This document shows, in pieces, positions 35,278 through 43,851 of a DNA stretch of 64,000 bases. The stretch comes from Rhodococcus sp. B50 (lineage in GTDB: Bacteria; Actinomycetota; Actinomycetes; Mycobacteriales; Mycobacteriaceae), in the NCBI RefSeq assembly GCF_013602415.1, contig NZ_WPAG02000002.1:4219480-4283479 (forward strand). Direction: 5' to 3'. Position 1 is the stretch's first letter, and the number at the start of each line of letters is the position of its first letter. The translations under genes and the position numbers were made by a program. The notes beneath the pieces were generated by a model. The model made no database searches, had not been told where the DNA came from, and saw only the letters and a program-made list of their open reading frames with translations.

Positions 35278-35940
35278 ATGTTCAGGAAACTGGTTGTTGC
35301 AATCGCAAGTGCGGTCGCGCTGGTCGGAGCGGGTTCGGGAGTGGCCGTCGCGGCGCCCCCGGTCACCCTCGGCGGCGGTTCGGGAATCACTCTCGGAGAC
35401 AACGGGCAGGACATCTTCGACTGCACGCTCACCACGATCGGTAACGACGCCGCCGGTCGCCTCGTGGGTCTGACCGCAGCGCACTGCGGCGCTCCCGGCA
35501 TGACGGTGAAGGCCGAATACGACGTCGCCGCCGGGCCCGTGGGTCGCATCGTCTCGGCCAACGAGAGACTCGACTACGCCGTCATCGAGTTCGACCGAAG
35601 CAAGGTGGTTCCGGTCAATCGCGTCGGCAACGTGACGATCACGGGCCTCGGCGCTCCCGCGGGCTTCCCGAACATCGCCTGCAAGGAAGGCCGCACGACA
35701 GGCAATACATGCGGAGTCGTGTGGGGCGACGTGTTCGGCTCGCAGGAGACGTGGACGCAGGTCTGCGTCGTCGAAGGCGACTCCGGTGCGCCGCTGGTGG
35801 TGGGCACGACGCTCGTCGCGATGGTCAATGCCTACCTGCTCGCGGCGTGTGTCGGTCCCGAGGTCGGCACCAACATCGACGTGATCATGGCCGATATCGA
35901 TGCCAGAGGTGGGCCGGGCGCAGGTTTCCGCCCGATCTAG
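35278..35940 (+). CDS. Secreted chymotrypsin-like serine protease
   Basis: The 220-residue protein has a Sec signal peptide (hydrophobic core to about residue 25, AVAAP cleavage region). The S1-type catalytic triad is visible: His69 in TAAHC, Asp99 in DYAVIEF and Ser169 in GDSGAPL. Cysteines at 49/70, 135/145 and 163/192 could form disulfides. No pro-domain is obvious, so it resembles the short trypsin-like proteases of Nocardiaceae. It probably acts outside the cell. Confidence 0.88.
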   Translation: MFRKLVVAIASAVALVGAGSGVAVAAPPVTLGGGSGITLGDNGQDIFDCTLTTIGNDAAGRLVGLTAAHCGAPGMTVKAEYDVAAGPVGRIVSANERLDYAVIEFDRSKVVPVNRVGNVTITGLGAPAGFPNIACKEGRTTGNTCGVVWGDVFGSQETWTQVCVVEGDSGAPLVVGTTLVAMVNAYLLAACVGPEVGTNIDVIMADIDARGGPGAGFRPI

Positions 35941-35974
35941 CAGCAGCTCGGCGGCGGAAGGGTTCACCCGACCC

Positions 35975-37672
35975 TCATCCGCACACCGCGCCGTTCGATG
36001 CGGAACCGACCAGCTTCGTGTACTTCGCCAGTACACCCCGGGTGTAGCGCGGCGGCAGTGGTTCCCAGCCCTGCCGCCGCGTTTCCATTTCCTTCTCGTC
36101 GACCAGCACGTCGAGGAGGCCGTTCGAGACATCGAGGCGGATCCGGTCGCCGTCGCGGACGAATGCGATGGGGCCGCCGTCGACGGCCTCCGGGGCGACG
36201 TGCCCGACACACAAGCCGGTGGTGCCACCGGAGAACCGTCCGTCGGTGAGCAGCAGGACGTCCTTGCCGAGACCGGCGCCCTTGATGGCACCCGTGATCG
36301 CGAGCATCTCGCGCATGCCCGGGCCGCCCTTGGGACCCTCGTAGCGGATGACCACCACGTCGCCGGCGGTGATGGTGCCGTCCTCGAGCGCATCCATCGC
36401 GGCGCGTTCGCGTTCGAAGACCCGGGCCGTTCCCTCGAAGACCGATTCGTCGAAACCTGCGGATTTCACGACCGCTCCGCCGGGGGCGAGACTGCCCCGC
36501 AGGATCGTGATGCCGCCGGTGGGGTGAATGGGGTCGCTCAGAGCGCGCAGCACCTTGCCGTCCGGGTCCGGGGGTGCGATGCCGGCGAGGTTCTCCGCGA
36601 CGGTGTTCCCGGTGACGGTGAGGCAGTCGCCGTGCAGCAGACCCGCGTCGAGCAGCGCCTTCATGATGACCGGGACGCCGCCGATGTGATCGACGTCCTT
36701 CATCACGTGCCGGCCGAACGGTTTGACGTCGGCGAGATGCGGGACCCGTGCGCCCACTCGGACGAAGTCGTCCAGGCTCAGATCCACGCGGGCCTCGTGC
36801 GCGATCGCGAGTAGGTGGAGCACGGCGTTCGTGGATCCACCGAACGCCATGACCACCGCGATGGCGTTCTCGAACGCCTCCTTGGTGAGGATGTCCGAGG
36901 CCGTGATGCCGCGCTTCAGCAACTCGACCACCGCCTGTCCGCTGCGCCGGGCGAAACCGTCGCGGCGACGATCGGTGGCGGGCGGGGATGCGCTTCCCGG
37001 CAGCGACATGCCGAGTGCTTCGGCCGACGCGGCCATCGTGTTCGCGGTGTACATGCCGCCGCAGGCACCTTCACCCGGGCAGATGGCTCGTTCGATCGCG
37101 TCGAGATCGGCCTCGGACATCAGGCCCCGCGCACACGCCCCGACCGCCTCGAAGGCGTCGATGATCGTCACGTCGCGTTCGGTGCCGTCGGACAGTTTCG
37201 CGATGCCCGGCAGGATGGACCCGGCGTACAGGAAGACGGCGGCGAGATCGAGGCGGGCCGCGGCCATGAGCATGCCGGGCAGGGACTTGTCGCATCCCGC
37301 GAGCAGCACCGACCCGTCGAGCCGCTCGGCCTGCATCACCGTCTCGACGCTGTCGGCGATGACCTCCCGGGATACCAGGGAGAAGTGCATGCCCTCGTGC
37401 CCCATCGAGATCCCGTCGGACACGGAGATGGTGCCGAATTCGAGCGGATATCCACCTGCGGCATGCACACCCTCCTTGACCGCTCGGGCCAGCCGGTCGA
37501 GCGGGAGATTGCAGGGCGTGATCTCGTTCCACGACGACGCAACCCCGATCTGCGGCTTACCCCAGTCGTCGTCGCCCATGCCTACGGCGCGGAGCATGCC
37601 GCGCGATGCGGCCTTCTCCATGCCGTCGGTGACGTCGCGGCTGCGGGGCTTGATGTCGGGCCGGTCCGTCAT
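35975..37672 (-). CDS. ilvD: Dihydroxy-acid dehydratase
   Basis: The 565-residue enzyme dehydrates 2,3-dihydroxy-isovalerate and -methylvalerate in valine, isoleucine and pantothenate synthesis. The iron-sulfur cysteines are in ITPCNLPLD (Cys54), AGCDKSLPG (Cys127) and GEGACGGMYTANTM (Cys204). The Mg-binding and C-terminal TDGRFSGGTTG segments are complete. The ATG overlaps the stop of the upstream TIGR03086-type gene. Other ilv genes are not adjacent. Confidence 0.95.
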   Translation of the reverse strand: MTDRPDIKPRSRDVTDGMEKAASRGMLRAVGMGDDDWGKPQIGVASSWNEITPCNLPLDRLARAVKEGVHAAGGYPLEFGTISVSDGISMGHEGMHFSLVSREVIADSVETVMQAERLDGSVLLAGCDKSLPGMLMAAARLDLAAVFLYAGSILPGIAKLSDGTERDVTIIDAFEAVGACARGLMSEADLDAIERAICPGEGACGGMYTANTMAASAEALGMSLPGSASPPATDRRRDGFARRSGQAVVELLKRGITASDILTKEAFENAIAVVMAFGGSTNAVLHLLAIAHEARVDLSLDDFVRVGARVPHLADVKPFGRHVMKDVDHIGGVPVIMKALLDAGLLHGDCLTVTGNTVAENLAGIAPPDPDGKVLRALSDPIHPTGGITILRGSLAPGGAVVKSAGFDESVFEGTARVFERERAAMDALEDGTITAGDVVVIRYEGPKGGPGMREMLAITGAIKGAGLGKDVLLLTDGRFSGGTTGLCVGHVAPEAVDGGPIAFVRDGDRIRLDVSNGLLDVLVDEKEMETRRQGWEPLPPRYTRGVLAKYTKLVGSASNGAVCG

Positions 37673-38235
37673 GAGGCCTTCCGGGGGTCGCGGCCGGTCA
37701 GGGCGAGGAGCCGGTCCTGTGGGGGAGCGTCGTCGGGGAGCGGGACGGGATCGGCGAACAGACCGCTCGAGGCGAGCATGTCCTTCTGGGGTTCGATGTC
37801 GGCGAGCACGGCGTCCACGAGTTCGGCGTCGAGGGTCTCGTCGGCGCCGATGGCCCGCGCGAGATCCCAGGTGTGCACGGTGATGTCCGCGACCTGCTGT
37901 TTCATGTAGTCGAGGCACGGGACGGTGCCGTAGGACAGGTGGACCTCCTGGGCCGGCGCCGCCATGGCCCACGCGGCGGTCGCCTGCTCGGCGAAGCGCG
38001 CCCATTCGGCGGCGAGGTCGTCTCCGATCGGTTCGAGTGCGGCCTTCGCGTCGTCGAGGGAACGACCCGAGAGCAGCGGCTGGATCCAGCGCTGCTCGTC
38101 GACCATGTGCCACACCAGGTCGGTGACGTCCCATTCGGTGTCCGGGGTCGGGGCGTGCCAGTCGCGGATCTGCGCGACACGGTCGTCGAACTCGCGACGC
38201 GCGGTTCGTTGCAGGGAGAGCCAGTCGGTCGCCAT
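37669..38235 (-). CDS. TIGR03086-family (DinB/maleylpyruvate isomerase-like) metal-binding protein
   Basis: The 188-residue protein has the four-helix DinB-like fold found in mycothiol-dependent enzymes: WDVTDLVWHMVDEQRW gives the first His, and ITVHTWDLARAIGAD gives the conserved HxWDLA motif. Members may use mycothiol in detoxification, but the reaction here is unknown. Its stop overlaps the ilvD start by 4 bases. Confidence 0.82.
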   Translation of the reverse strand: MATDWLSLQRTARREFDDRVAQIRDWHAPTPDTEWDVTDLVWHMVDEQRWIQPLLSGRSLDDAKAALEPIGDDLAAEWARFAEQATAAWAMAAPAQEVHLSYGTVPCLDYMKQQVADITVHTWDLARAIGADETLDAELVDAVLADIEPQKDMLASSGLFADPVPLPDDAPPQDRLLALTGRDPRKAS

Positions 38236-38349
38236 GTCTCCCAGCGTAGGGCGCGGGATGCTCGGATCACGGCGATTTCAACTCCTGCGATCATGTGCGG
38301 GATGCGGGACGATCGGAAGCTGCACAGCGTCGCTATCGAGGAGAAGTAC

Positions 38350-39354
38350 ATGCCTGTTCCCACCGTCCAGCTCGCGCCCGGTCTCGTCGTCAGCGCCCAG
38401 GGTTACGGCGCGATGTCCGTCGCCCCCGCCTACGGCGCGGTGGACCTCGACGAGGCGCTCGCGACCCTGCATCACGCCGTGGACCTCGGGATCACCTTCA
38501 TCGACACCGCCGACGTCTACGGCGACGGCACGAGTGAGAAGGTGGTCGGCGCGCTGCTCGCCGAGCGACGGGACGAAGTCCAGCTCGCGACGAAGTTCGG
38601 TCTCGTCGGTGCGGTCGGCGGCACGGGCACCGCCAACCGTCGCATCAACGGCCGTCCCGAGTACGCGAAGCGGGCCGTCGACGAGTCGCTGGGACGTCTC
38701 GGCGTCGACCACGTCGACCTGTACTACCTGCACCGCGTCGATCCCGAGGTACCGGTCGAGGACACGGTGGGTGCCCTCGCCGAACTCGTGCAGGCCGGCA
38801 AGGTGCGGCACATCGGACTGTCGGAGGCCACCGGCGACGAACTGCGCCGCGCACACGCCGTGCATCCGATCGCGGCGATCCAGTCGGAGTGGAGCATCGT
38901 CTCGCGCGACGTCGAACGGCACGTCGTGCCCACCGCTGCCGAACTCGGTATCGGCTTCGTGCCGTACTCCCCGGTGAGCCGAGGACTGCTCACCGACGCC
39001 TTCGACCCCGCGCAGGTGGTGGAGAACGACCTGCGCACGCGCTTCCCGCGTTTCGGCGCCGACGCTCTGCCGGCCAACCTCGCGGTGCGTGAGGAGGTGC
39101 GTGCCGTCGCGCAGGAAGCGGACGCGACGATTGCGCAGATCGCCCTGGCATGGCTGGATGCGAAGGGCCGCGAGTTCGGTTTGCCGTCGGTTTCGATCCC
39201 CGGCACCCGCTACGCGAGTCGCGTCACCGAGAACGCCGGCGCACTCGACGTGACGCTCACGGACGAGCAGGTCGCGCGGCTGGATCGTCTCGCCGGCAAG
39301 GTCGCCGGTGCTCGTGCAGCCGACCCGACGTGGGTGTCGCTCGGACGCGAATAA
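38350..39354 (+). CDS. Aldo/keto reductase
   Basis: The 334-residue TIM-barrel NADPH oxidoreductase has catalytic residues in FIDTADVYGDG (Asp and Tyr), the lysine in LATKFG and the His in YYLHRVDP. The C-terminal PSVSIPGTR segment binds the phosphate of the cofactor. The start at 38350 has GAGGAG 6-7 bases upstream. It reduces aldehydes or ketones; the substrate is unknown. It is divergent from the TIGR03086 gene. Confidence 0.9.
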   Translation: MPVPTVQLAPGLVVSAQGYGAMSVAPAYGAVDLDEALATLHHAVDLGITFIDTADVYGDGTSEKVVGALLAERRDEVQLATKFGLVGAVGGTGTANRRINGRPEYAKRAVDESLGRLGVDHVDLYYLHRVDPEVPVEDTVGALAELVQAGKVRHIGLSEATGDELRRAHAVHPIAAIQSEWSIVSRDVERHVVPTAAELGIGFVPYSPVSRGLLTDAFDPAQVVENDLRTRFPRFGADALPANLAVREEVRAVAQEADATIAQIALAWLDAKGREFGLPSVSIPGTRYASRVTENAGALDVTLTDEQVARLDRLAGKVAGARAADPTWVSLGRE

Positions 39355-39394
39355 TTAGCCTTGTTAACAGACCTGCGCGTATCGTCTGCTGGAC

Positions 39395-40669
39395 ATGAGG
39401 GCATGGCTGGTCTGGGGTATCGGAGTCTTCGCCTACATCGTCGCCGTCCTTCACCGGACGGCGTTCGGTGTCTCCGGGCTCGCCGCCACCGAACGTTTCG
39501 AGATCTCACCGTCGGTGCTCTCCGGCTTCGTCGTCCTCCAGCTCATCGTCTATGCGGGGATGCAGATCCCTGCCGGTGTGCTGCTCGACAGGTTCGGTTC
39601 GCGCCGGATGATCGCGACCGGCGCCGTGATCCTCGCCATCGGTCAGGCCGTCCTCGCCGTCACCGAGTCACTGCCGGTCGCGTATCTCGCCCGTGTGCTG
39701 GTCGGTGTCGGGGACGCCCTGACGTTCATCTCGGTGCTGCGTCTCGTGCCGGTGTGGTTCGCCCCGCGCCGGGTGCCCGTCGTCTCCCAGCTGACCGGCA
39801 TCTTCGGCCAGCTCGGCCAGGTGCTCTCCGCCGTGCCGTTCGTCCTGCTGCTCACCGGCACGGGCTGGGCGGCCGCATACGGCAGCGCCGCGGCGCTCGG
39901 CCTGCTCGCGTGCGTCCTGGTGCTCGCGATCGTGCGCGACACCCCGCCGGGTGAGACGCGGGAGGCCACGGCGTCGGGACTGAGGGAGGTGATCGGCGGT
40001 CTCGGCACGGTGTGGCGGCGTCCCGGTACCAAACTCGGCTTCTTCACCCACATGGGCACGCAGTTCTCGGTGACGACCTTCGCGCTCATGTGGGGTGTGC
40101 CGTATCTGGTCTCCGCGCAGGGCCTGTCACCCGCGGCGGCCGGTTCGATGCTGACCGTCTCGGTGGTTACGGCCATCTCCGCCGGGCCCATCCTCGGCGT
40201 GCTGTCGGGACGTTTCCCCACCAGGCGCTCGTGGCTCGTGCTCATGATCATCCTGGCCAGTGCCGTGACGTGGTCGGTGGTACTCGCTCTGCCCGGGCCC
40301 GCGCCGGTGTGGTTGCTCGTGGTGCTCGTGATCGTCATCTCGGTGGGCGGGCCGGGGTCGATGATCGGCTTCGACTACGCCCGTACCTTCAATCCCGGGA
40401 CCGCGCTGGGCACGGCCAACGGCATCGTCAACATCGGTGGCTTCCTCGCGACGCTGCTGGTCGTGCAGACGATGGGCATCGTGCTCGACCGGCTCGGCGG
40501 CTACACCTTCGACGCCTTCCGCGTCGCGTGGTTCGCCCAGTACCCGATCTGGGTGATCGCGCTCGTCGGCGTGCTCGTGACCCGAGGGCGCGCCCGCCGC
40601 GAGGCCGGCATCGAAGCCCGCTCGCTGCGGGCGGTCGTGCTCGACCGGTTCGGGCGCGGCAGACGCTGA
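39395..40669 (+). CDS. MFS transporter
   Basis: The 424-residue protein has about 12 hydrophobic helices. The first loop after helix 2 carries LDRFGSRRMIA (MFS motif A variant). The FAYIVAVLHRTAFGVSG start is like nitrate/nitrite-porter-type or NarK-like actinobacterial MFS proteins, but substrate cannot be assigned. It lies 40 bases after the aldo/keto reductase and may share its transcript. Its stop is 16 bases from the convergent crotonase. Confidence 0.87.
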   Translation: MRAWLVWGIGVFAYIVAVLHRTAFGVSGLAATERFEISPSVLSGFVVLQLIVYAGMQIPAGVLLDRFGSRRMIATGAVILAIGQAVLAVTESLPVAYLARVLVGVGDALTFISVLRLVPVWFAPRRVPVVSQLTGIFGQLGQVLSAVPFVLLLTGTGWAAAYGSAAALGLLACVLVLAIVRDTPPGETREATASGLREVIGGLGTVWRRPGTKLGFFTHMGTQFSVTTFALMWGVPYLVSAQGLSPAAAGSMLTVSVVTAISAGPILGVLSGRFPTRRSWLVLMIILASAVTWSVVLALPGPAPVWLLVVLVIVISVGGPGSMIGFDYARTFNPGTALGTANGIVNIGGFLATLLVVQTMGIVLDRLGGYTFDAFRVAWFAQYPIWVIALVGVLVTRGRARREAGIEARSLRAVVLDRFGRGRR

Positions 40670-40685
40670 TCCTCGGTCGAGGTCG

Positions 40686-41486
40686 TCAGCGACCCTTCCA
40701 GACCGGCTGACGCTTCTCGGCGAACGCGCGCGGTCCTTCCATCGCGTCCTCACTGGTGAACACGACCTTCAGCGCGTTGCGATTGGCGTCCCACGCCTCG
40801 GTCTCCCAGTCCGGGCTGTTCGCGGTCCGGTGGATCATCGCCTTCGACTCGCGCACGGCCACGGGTGCGTTCGCCGCGATGGTCTCGGCGAGTTCCAGCG
40901 CGACCTCCAGTGCCGTACCGGCAGGGGCCACACGGTTGACCAGGCCCAGTTCCTTGCCCTGCGCGGCGCTGATGGGCTCGCCGGTGAGCGCGAGTTCGAG
41001 GGCGACCTTCCGGGGGATCTGCTGCTGCATACGGATCACGCCACCGGCGGCGGCGAACAGTCCGCGCTTGACCTCGGGCAGACCCAGCTTGGCTTTCTCG
41101 TCCACGACCGCGAGATCGCTCGCGAGCACGAGTTCGGTTCCGCCACCGAGGGCGAAGCCGTTGACCGCGGCGATGGTGGGCTTGGCGCTCCAGTGCTGGG
41201 CATAACCGGCGAAACCCCACTCCGGATGGCCTTCGGCCGAGGTGTCCTCACCCGCTGCAAGCGCTTTGAGATCGGCCCCGGCGCAGAAGGCGCGACCGGC
41301 ACCGGTGATCACGACGACTCGCACCTCGTCGTCGTTGTTCGCCTCTTCGAGGTGGTTGCCGACCGCGGTGGCCAGGGCGCCGTTCACCGCATTGAGGGCG
41401 CGGGGGCGGTTGAGGGTGATGAGTGCGATGTTGCCGCGGCGCTCGTAGAGAGCGGCGGGTTCGGGGGTGGGGGTCTCGTCGGACAT
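40686..41486 (-). CDS. Enoyl-CoA hydratase/crotonase family protein
   Basis: The 266-residue protein keeps both catalytic glutamates of enoyl-CoA hydratases: Glu in ALGGGTELVLASD and Glu in LGLPEVKRGLF. The oxyanion-hole segment FCAGADLKAL is intact. A true hydratase activity in beta-oxidation is therefore likely. It is divergent from the molybdenum-enzyme island across a 241-base region that contains both the CGATCGCTAA element near this gene and the island motif near the other. Confidence 0.9.
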   Translation of the reverse strand: MSDETPTPEPAALYERRGNIALITLNRPRALNAVNGALATAVGNHLEEANNDDEVRVVVITGAGRAFCAGADLKALAAGEDTSAEGHPEWGFAGYAQHWSAKPTIAAVNGFALGGGTELVLASDLAVVDEKAKLGLPEVKRGLFAAAGGVIRMQQQIPRKVALELALTGEPISAAQGKELGLVNRVAPAGTALEVALELAETIAANAPVAVRESKAMIHRTANSPDWETEAWDANRNALKVVFTSEDAMEGPRAFAEKRQPVWKGR

Positions 41487-41520
41487 GGCGACCTTTCGGG
41501 CGATGGCGGATAACCGCTAC

Positions 41521-41534
41521 TTATCGATCGCTAA
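41521..41534. promoter_or_regulatory. Near-palindrome TTATCGATCGCTAA upstream of crotonase
   Basis: This 14-mer is an imperfect palindrome 35 bases upstream of the crotonase start. It shares the 10-mer CGATCGCTAA with the site before the CoA ligase at 7556, suggesting a common fatty-acid/CoA regulator. Confidence 0.4.
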
Positions 41535-41639
41535 AGAGCTATCACGACGGAGACGGCCGGTCAACGCAAGCAACCCGGCTCAGGCCTGGGCTCTCCGCTC
41601 TCCGGCCTGCTGTAATCCTCCGACATTTGTATGGTTTAC

Positions 41640-41655
41640 CTATAGATGTTAGATT
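41640..41655 (+). promoter_or_regulatory. Island operator motif, copy A
   Basis: CTATAGATGTTAGATT matches the motif CTAWNGNCNTTAGATT with one mismatch. It lies 73 bases before the first molybdenum oxidoreductase gene, in the divergent region with the crotonase gene. Confidence 0.6.
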
Positions 41656-41727
41656 CACTTGCGTCGGTGACGATGATCACAACCCGCAGAGTCTGTGAAC
41701 TCTGCCGAGCAGTGAACGGAGCAGACA

Positions 41728-43851
41728 GTGCCGGTGAAGTTGTCCTATTGCCGCCTGTGCCCCGCAACGTGCGGGGTGCGGGTCGAGGTCGACGGCAATC
41801 GGATCGTCAGCATCGTCGGTGACGGACTGCATCCCCTGTCGGGGGGCTATTCGTGCCCGAAGGGGCGTCGCGGTGGGGACCTCGTCCAAGGACCCGACCG
41901 TCTCACGAGCTCGATGCGGCGGACCGCCGACGGCACCTTCGAGCCCATCGAGGCCGAAGATGCGATCGCCGAGATCGCCCAGCGACTCGAAGCCATCACC
42001 GGGGAACACGGAGCGGACGCGCTGGGTCTGTTCATGGGAACGCAGCAGAACTTCGCGGCACTGACCGTGCCGCTGGTGCGTGCTTGGTTCCGCACCACCG
42101 GATCCCACAAGCTCTTCTCGACCATGACGATCGACCAGTCGGCCAAGTGGCTCGTCCAGTCGCGGATGGGGGAGTACCTGGGAGGCCGGCAGCGCTTCGA
42201 CACCGCCGACGTGTGGCTCCTGGCCGGCACGAATCCGATGGTCTCGCTCAACGGCGGCGACGGGGACGGCGCGATCACGCAGAATCCGTCCGTGACGATC
42301 CGCAGGGCGCGCGACCGCGGGCTGAAGCTCATCGTGGTCGATCCGCGCCGCACCGAAACGGCAGCACGTGCGGACCTGCACCTCCAGCTCAGGCCCGGAA
42401 CCGACGCCGCTCTGTTCGCCGGTCTGCTCCACGTGATCTTGTCGGAGGGTCTCCACGACCGTGAATTCTGCGAGCGTTTCGTCCACGGCCTCGACGAACT
42501 CGTCGCAGCGCTGGCACCGGCCACCCCCCAGCACACCGAAAACGTGACAGGTATCCCGGCAGCGGACGTGGTTCGCGCCGCCAGGCTCTTCGCCGAGGGG
42601 CCGCGCGGCATGGCGACCACAGGAACCGGCGTCTGTATGGGACCGCATTCCAATGTCGCCGAGCACCTCATTGCGTGCCTGAATGTGGTGTGCGGCCGCT
42701 ACCTTCGTGAAGGCGAAGTAACTCCTAATCGTAACGTGCTCGCGCGGAGTGCGCCCTCGAGAGCGGAAGTCCGACCGCCGTACCGCACGTGGGAGTCCGG
42801 CTTCCGTAGCCGCATCGGCGGAATCGGAACGATGAACGGCGAACTGCCGTCGGGAATCCTCGCCGACGAAATTCTCGAACCAGGCCCCGACCGCGTCCGG
42901 GCGTTGGTGGTCTCGGGCGGCAACCCGGCACGGGCGCTGCCCGACCGGAAGAAGGCAGAACGCGCACTACGCGAACTCGAACTGCTGGTGTGCATCGATA
43001 CGCGAATGTCCGACACGGCAAAGCTCGCCGACTATGTCATCGCGCCCACCATGCTGTACGAGCGGCCCGACCACACTCTGCTCTCGGAGTTCTTCTTCGA
43101 GAAGCCTTTTGCGCAGTACACTCCGAAGCTCGTCGACCCGCCCGCCGGCGTGATCGAGGACTGGCAGTTCTTCTTCGGTCTCGCCGCGGCCGCTGGGAAC
43201 CCTGTGAAGTTCGCGGGCCGGATTCTCGATCCGGCTGCTCCTCCGACATCGGAGGAGATGCTCACGATGTTCGCGGAACGAGGCCGCATCCCCATGGACG
43301 AGTTGACGTCGGCGCCGCGAGGATTGCTCGCACCCGTGGAGGAGAAGGTCGTCGGGCCACCCACGGAAGGCGCGGCCGAGCGTCGGCTCGAGGTGTGCCC
43401 GGACGATGTCGCTGCCGAGATCGCCGCCGCGCTCGGTGCAGAGGCACGGGACTCCGACTTTCCGATGCGGTTGACGGTTCGTCGCATGCGGGAACTCATG
43501 AACACGTTGGGCCGGGAGTTGGACGGATTGTCCCGGCACGGCTACAACCCGGCCAATGTGAACCCGAAAGATCTGCAGCGGCACGGTATCGAGCACGGCG
43601 ACATCGTTCGGATCCGATCGGCGCACGGCCACGTGCGTGCCATCGCCCACGCCGACGCGAGTGTCGGCGAACGAACGGTATCGATGACCCACTGTTGGGG
43701 ATCGTCCGATCCGGACGACGACCCCAGGCTTGTCGGCAGCAACGTCAACGAGCTCACGGGCTACGACCGGGTCCAGACCATCAACGCAATGCCGACGATG
43801 ACCGCGGTACCGGTAGCGATCGAGAGGGAGATGCATGTCGATGCTCGGTAG
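41728..43851 (+). CDS. Molybdopterin (bis-MGD) oxidoreductase with [4Fe-4S], copy 1
   Basis: The 707-residue protein belongs to the DMSO reductase/formate dehydrogenase alpha superfamily. The N-terminal cluster motif is Cys8, Cys11, Cys15 and Cys43 (followed by PKG). MGD-binding segments include LAGTNPMVS and LIVVDPRRTETA, and the C-terminal domain has NPKDLQRHGIEHGD. Where FdhF carries selenocysteine the alignable region reads TIDQS (Asp136), so it is not an obvious formate dehydrogenase. No twin-arginine signal is seen; it is cytoplasmic. GTG start follows GGAG. It overlaps copy 2 by 17 bases. Confidence 0.9.
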   Translation: MPVKLSYCRLCPATCGVRVEVDGNRIVSIVGDGLHPLSGGYSCPKGRRGGDLVQGPDRLTSSMRRTADGTFEPIEAEDAIAEIAQRLEAITGEHGADALGLFMGTQQNFAALTVPLVRAWFRTTGSHKLFSTMTIDQSAKWLVQSRMGEYLGGRQRFDTADVWLLAGTNPMVSLNGGDGDGAITQNPSVTIRRARDRGLKLIVVDPRRTETAARADLHLQLRPGTDAALFAGLLHVILSEGLHDREFCERFVHGLDELVAALAPATPQHTENVTGIPAADVVRAARLFAEGPRGMATTGTGVCMGPHSNVAEHLIACLNVVCGRYLREGEVTPNRNVLARSAPSRAEVRPPYRTWESGFRSRIGGIGTMNGELPSGILADEILEPGPDRVRALVVSGGNPARALPDRKKAERALRELELLVCIDTRMSDTAKLADYVIAPTMLYERPDHTLLSEFFFEKPFAQYTPKLVDPPAGVIEDWQFFFGLAAAAGNPVKFAGRILDPAAPPTSEEMLTMFAERGRIPMDELTSAPRGLLAPVEEKVVGPPTEGAAERRLEVCPDDVAAEIAAALGAEARDSDFPMRLTVRRMRELMNTLGRELDGLSRHGYNPANVNPKDLQRHGIEHGDIVRIRSAHGHVRAIAHADASVGERTVSMTHCWGSSDPDDDPRLVGSNVNELTGYDRVQTINAMPTMTAVPVAIEREMHVDAR

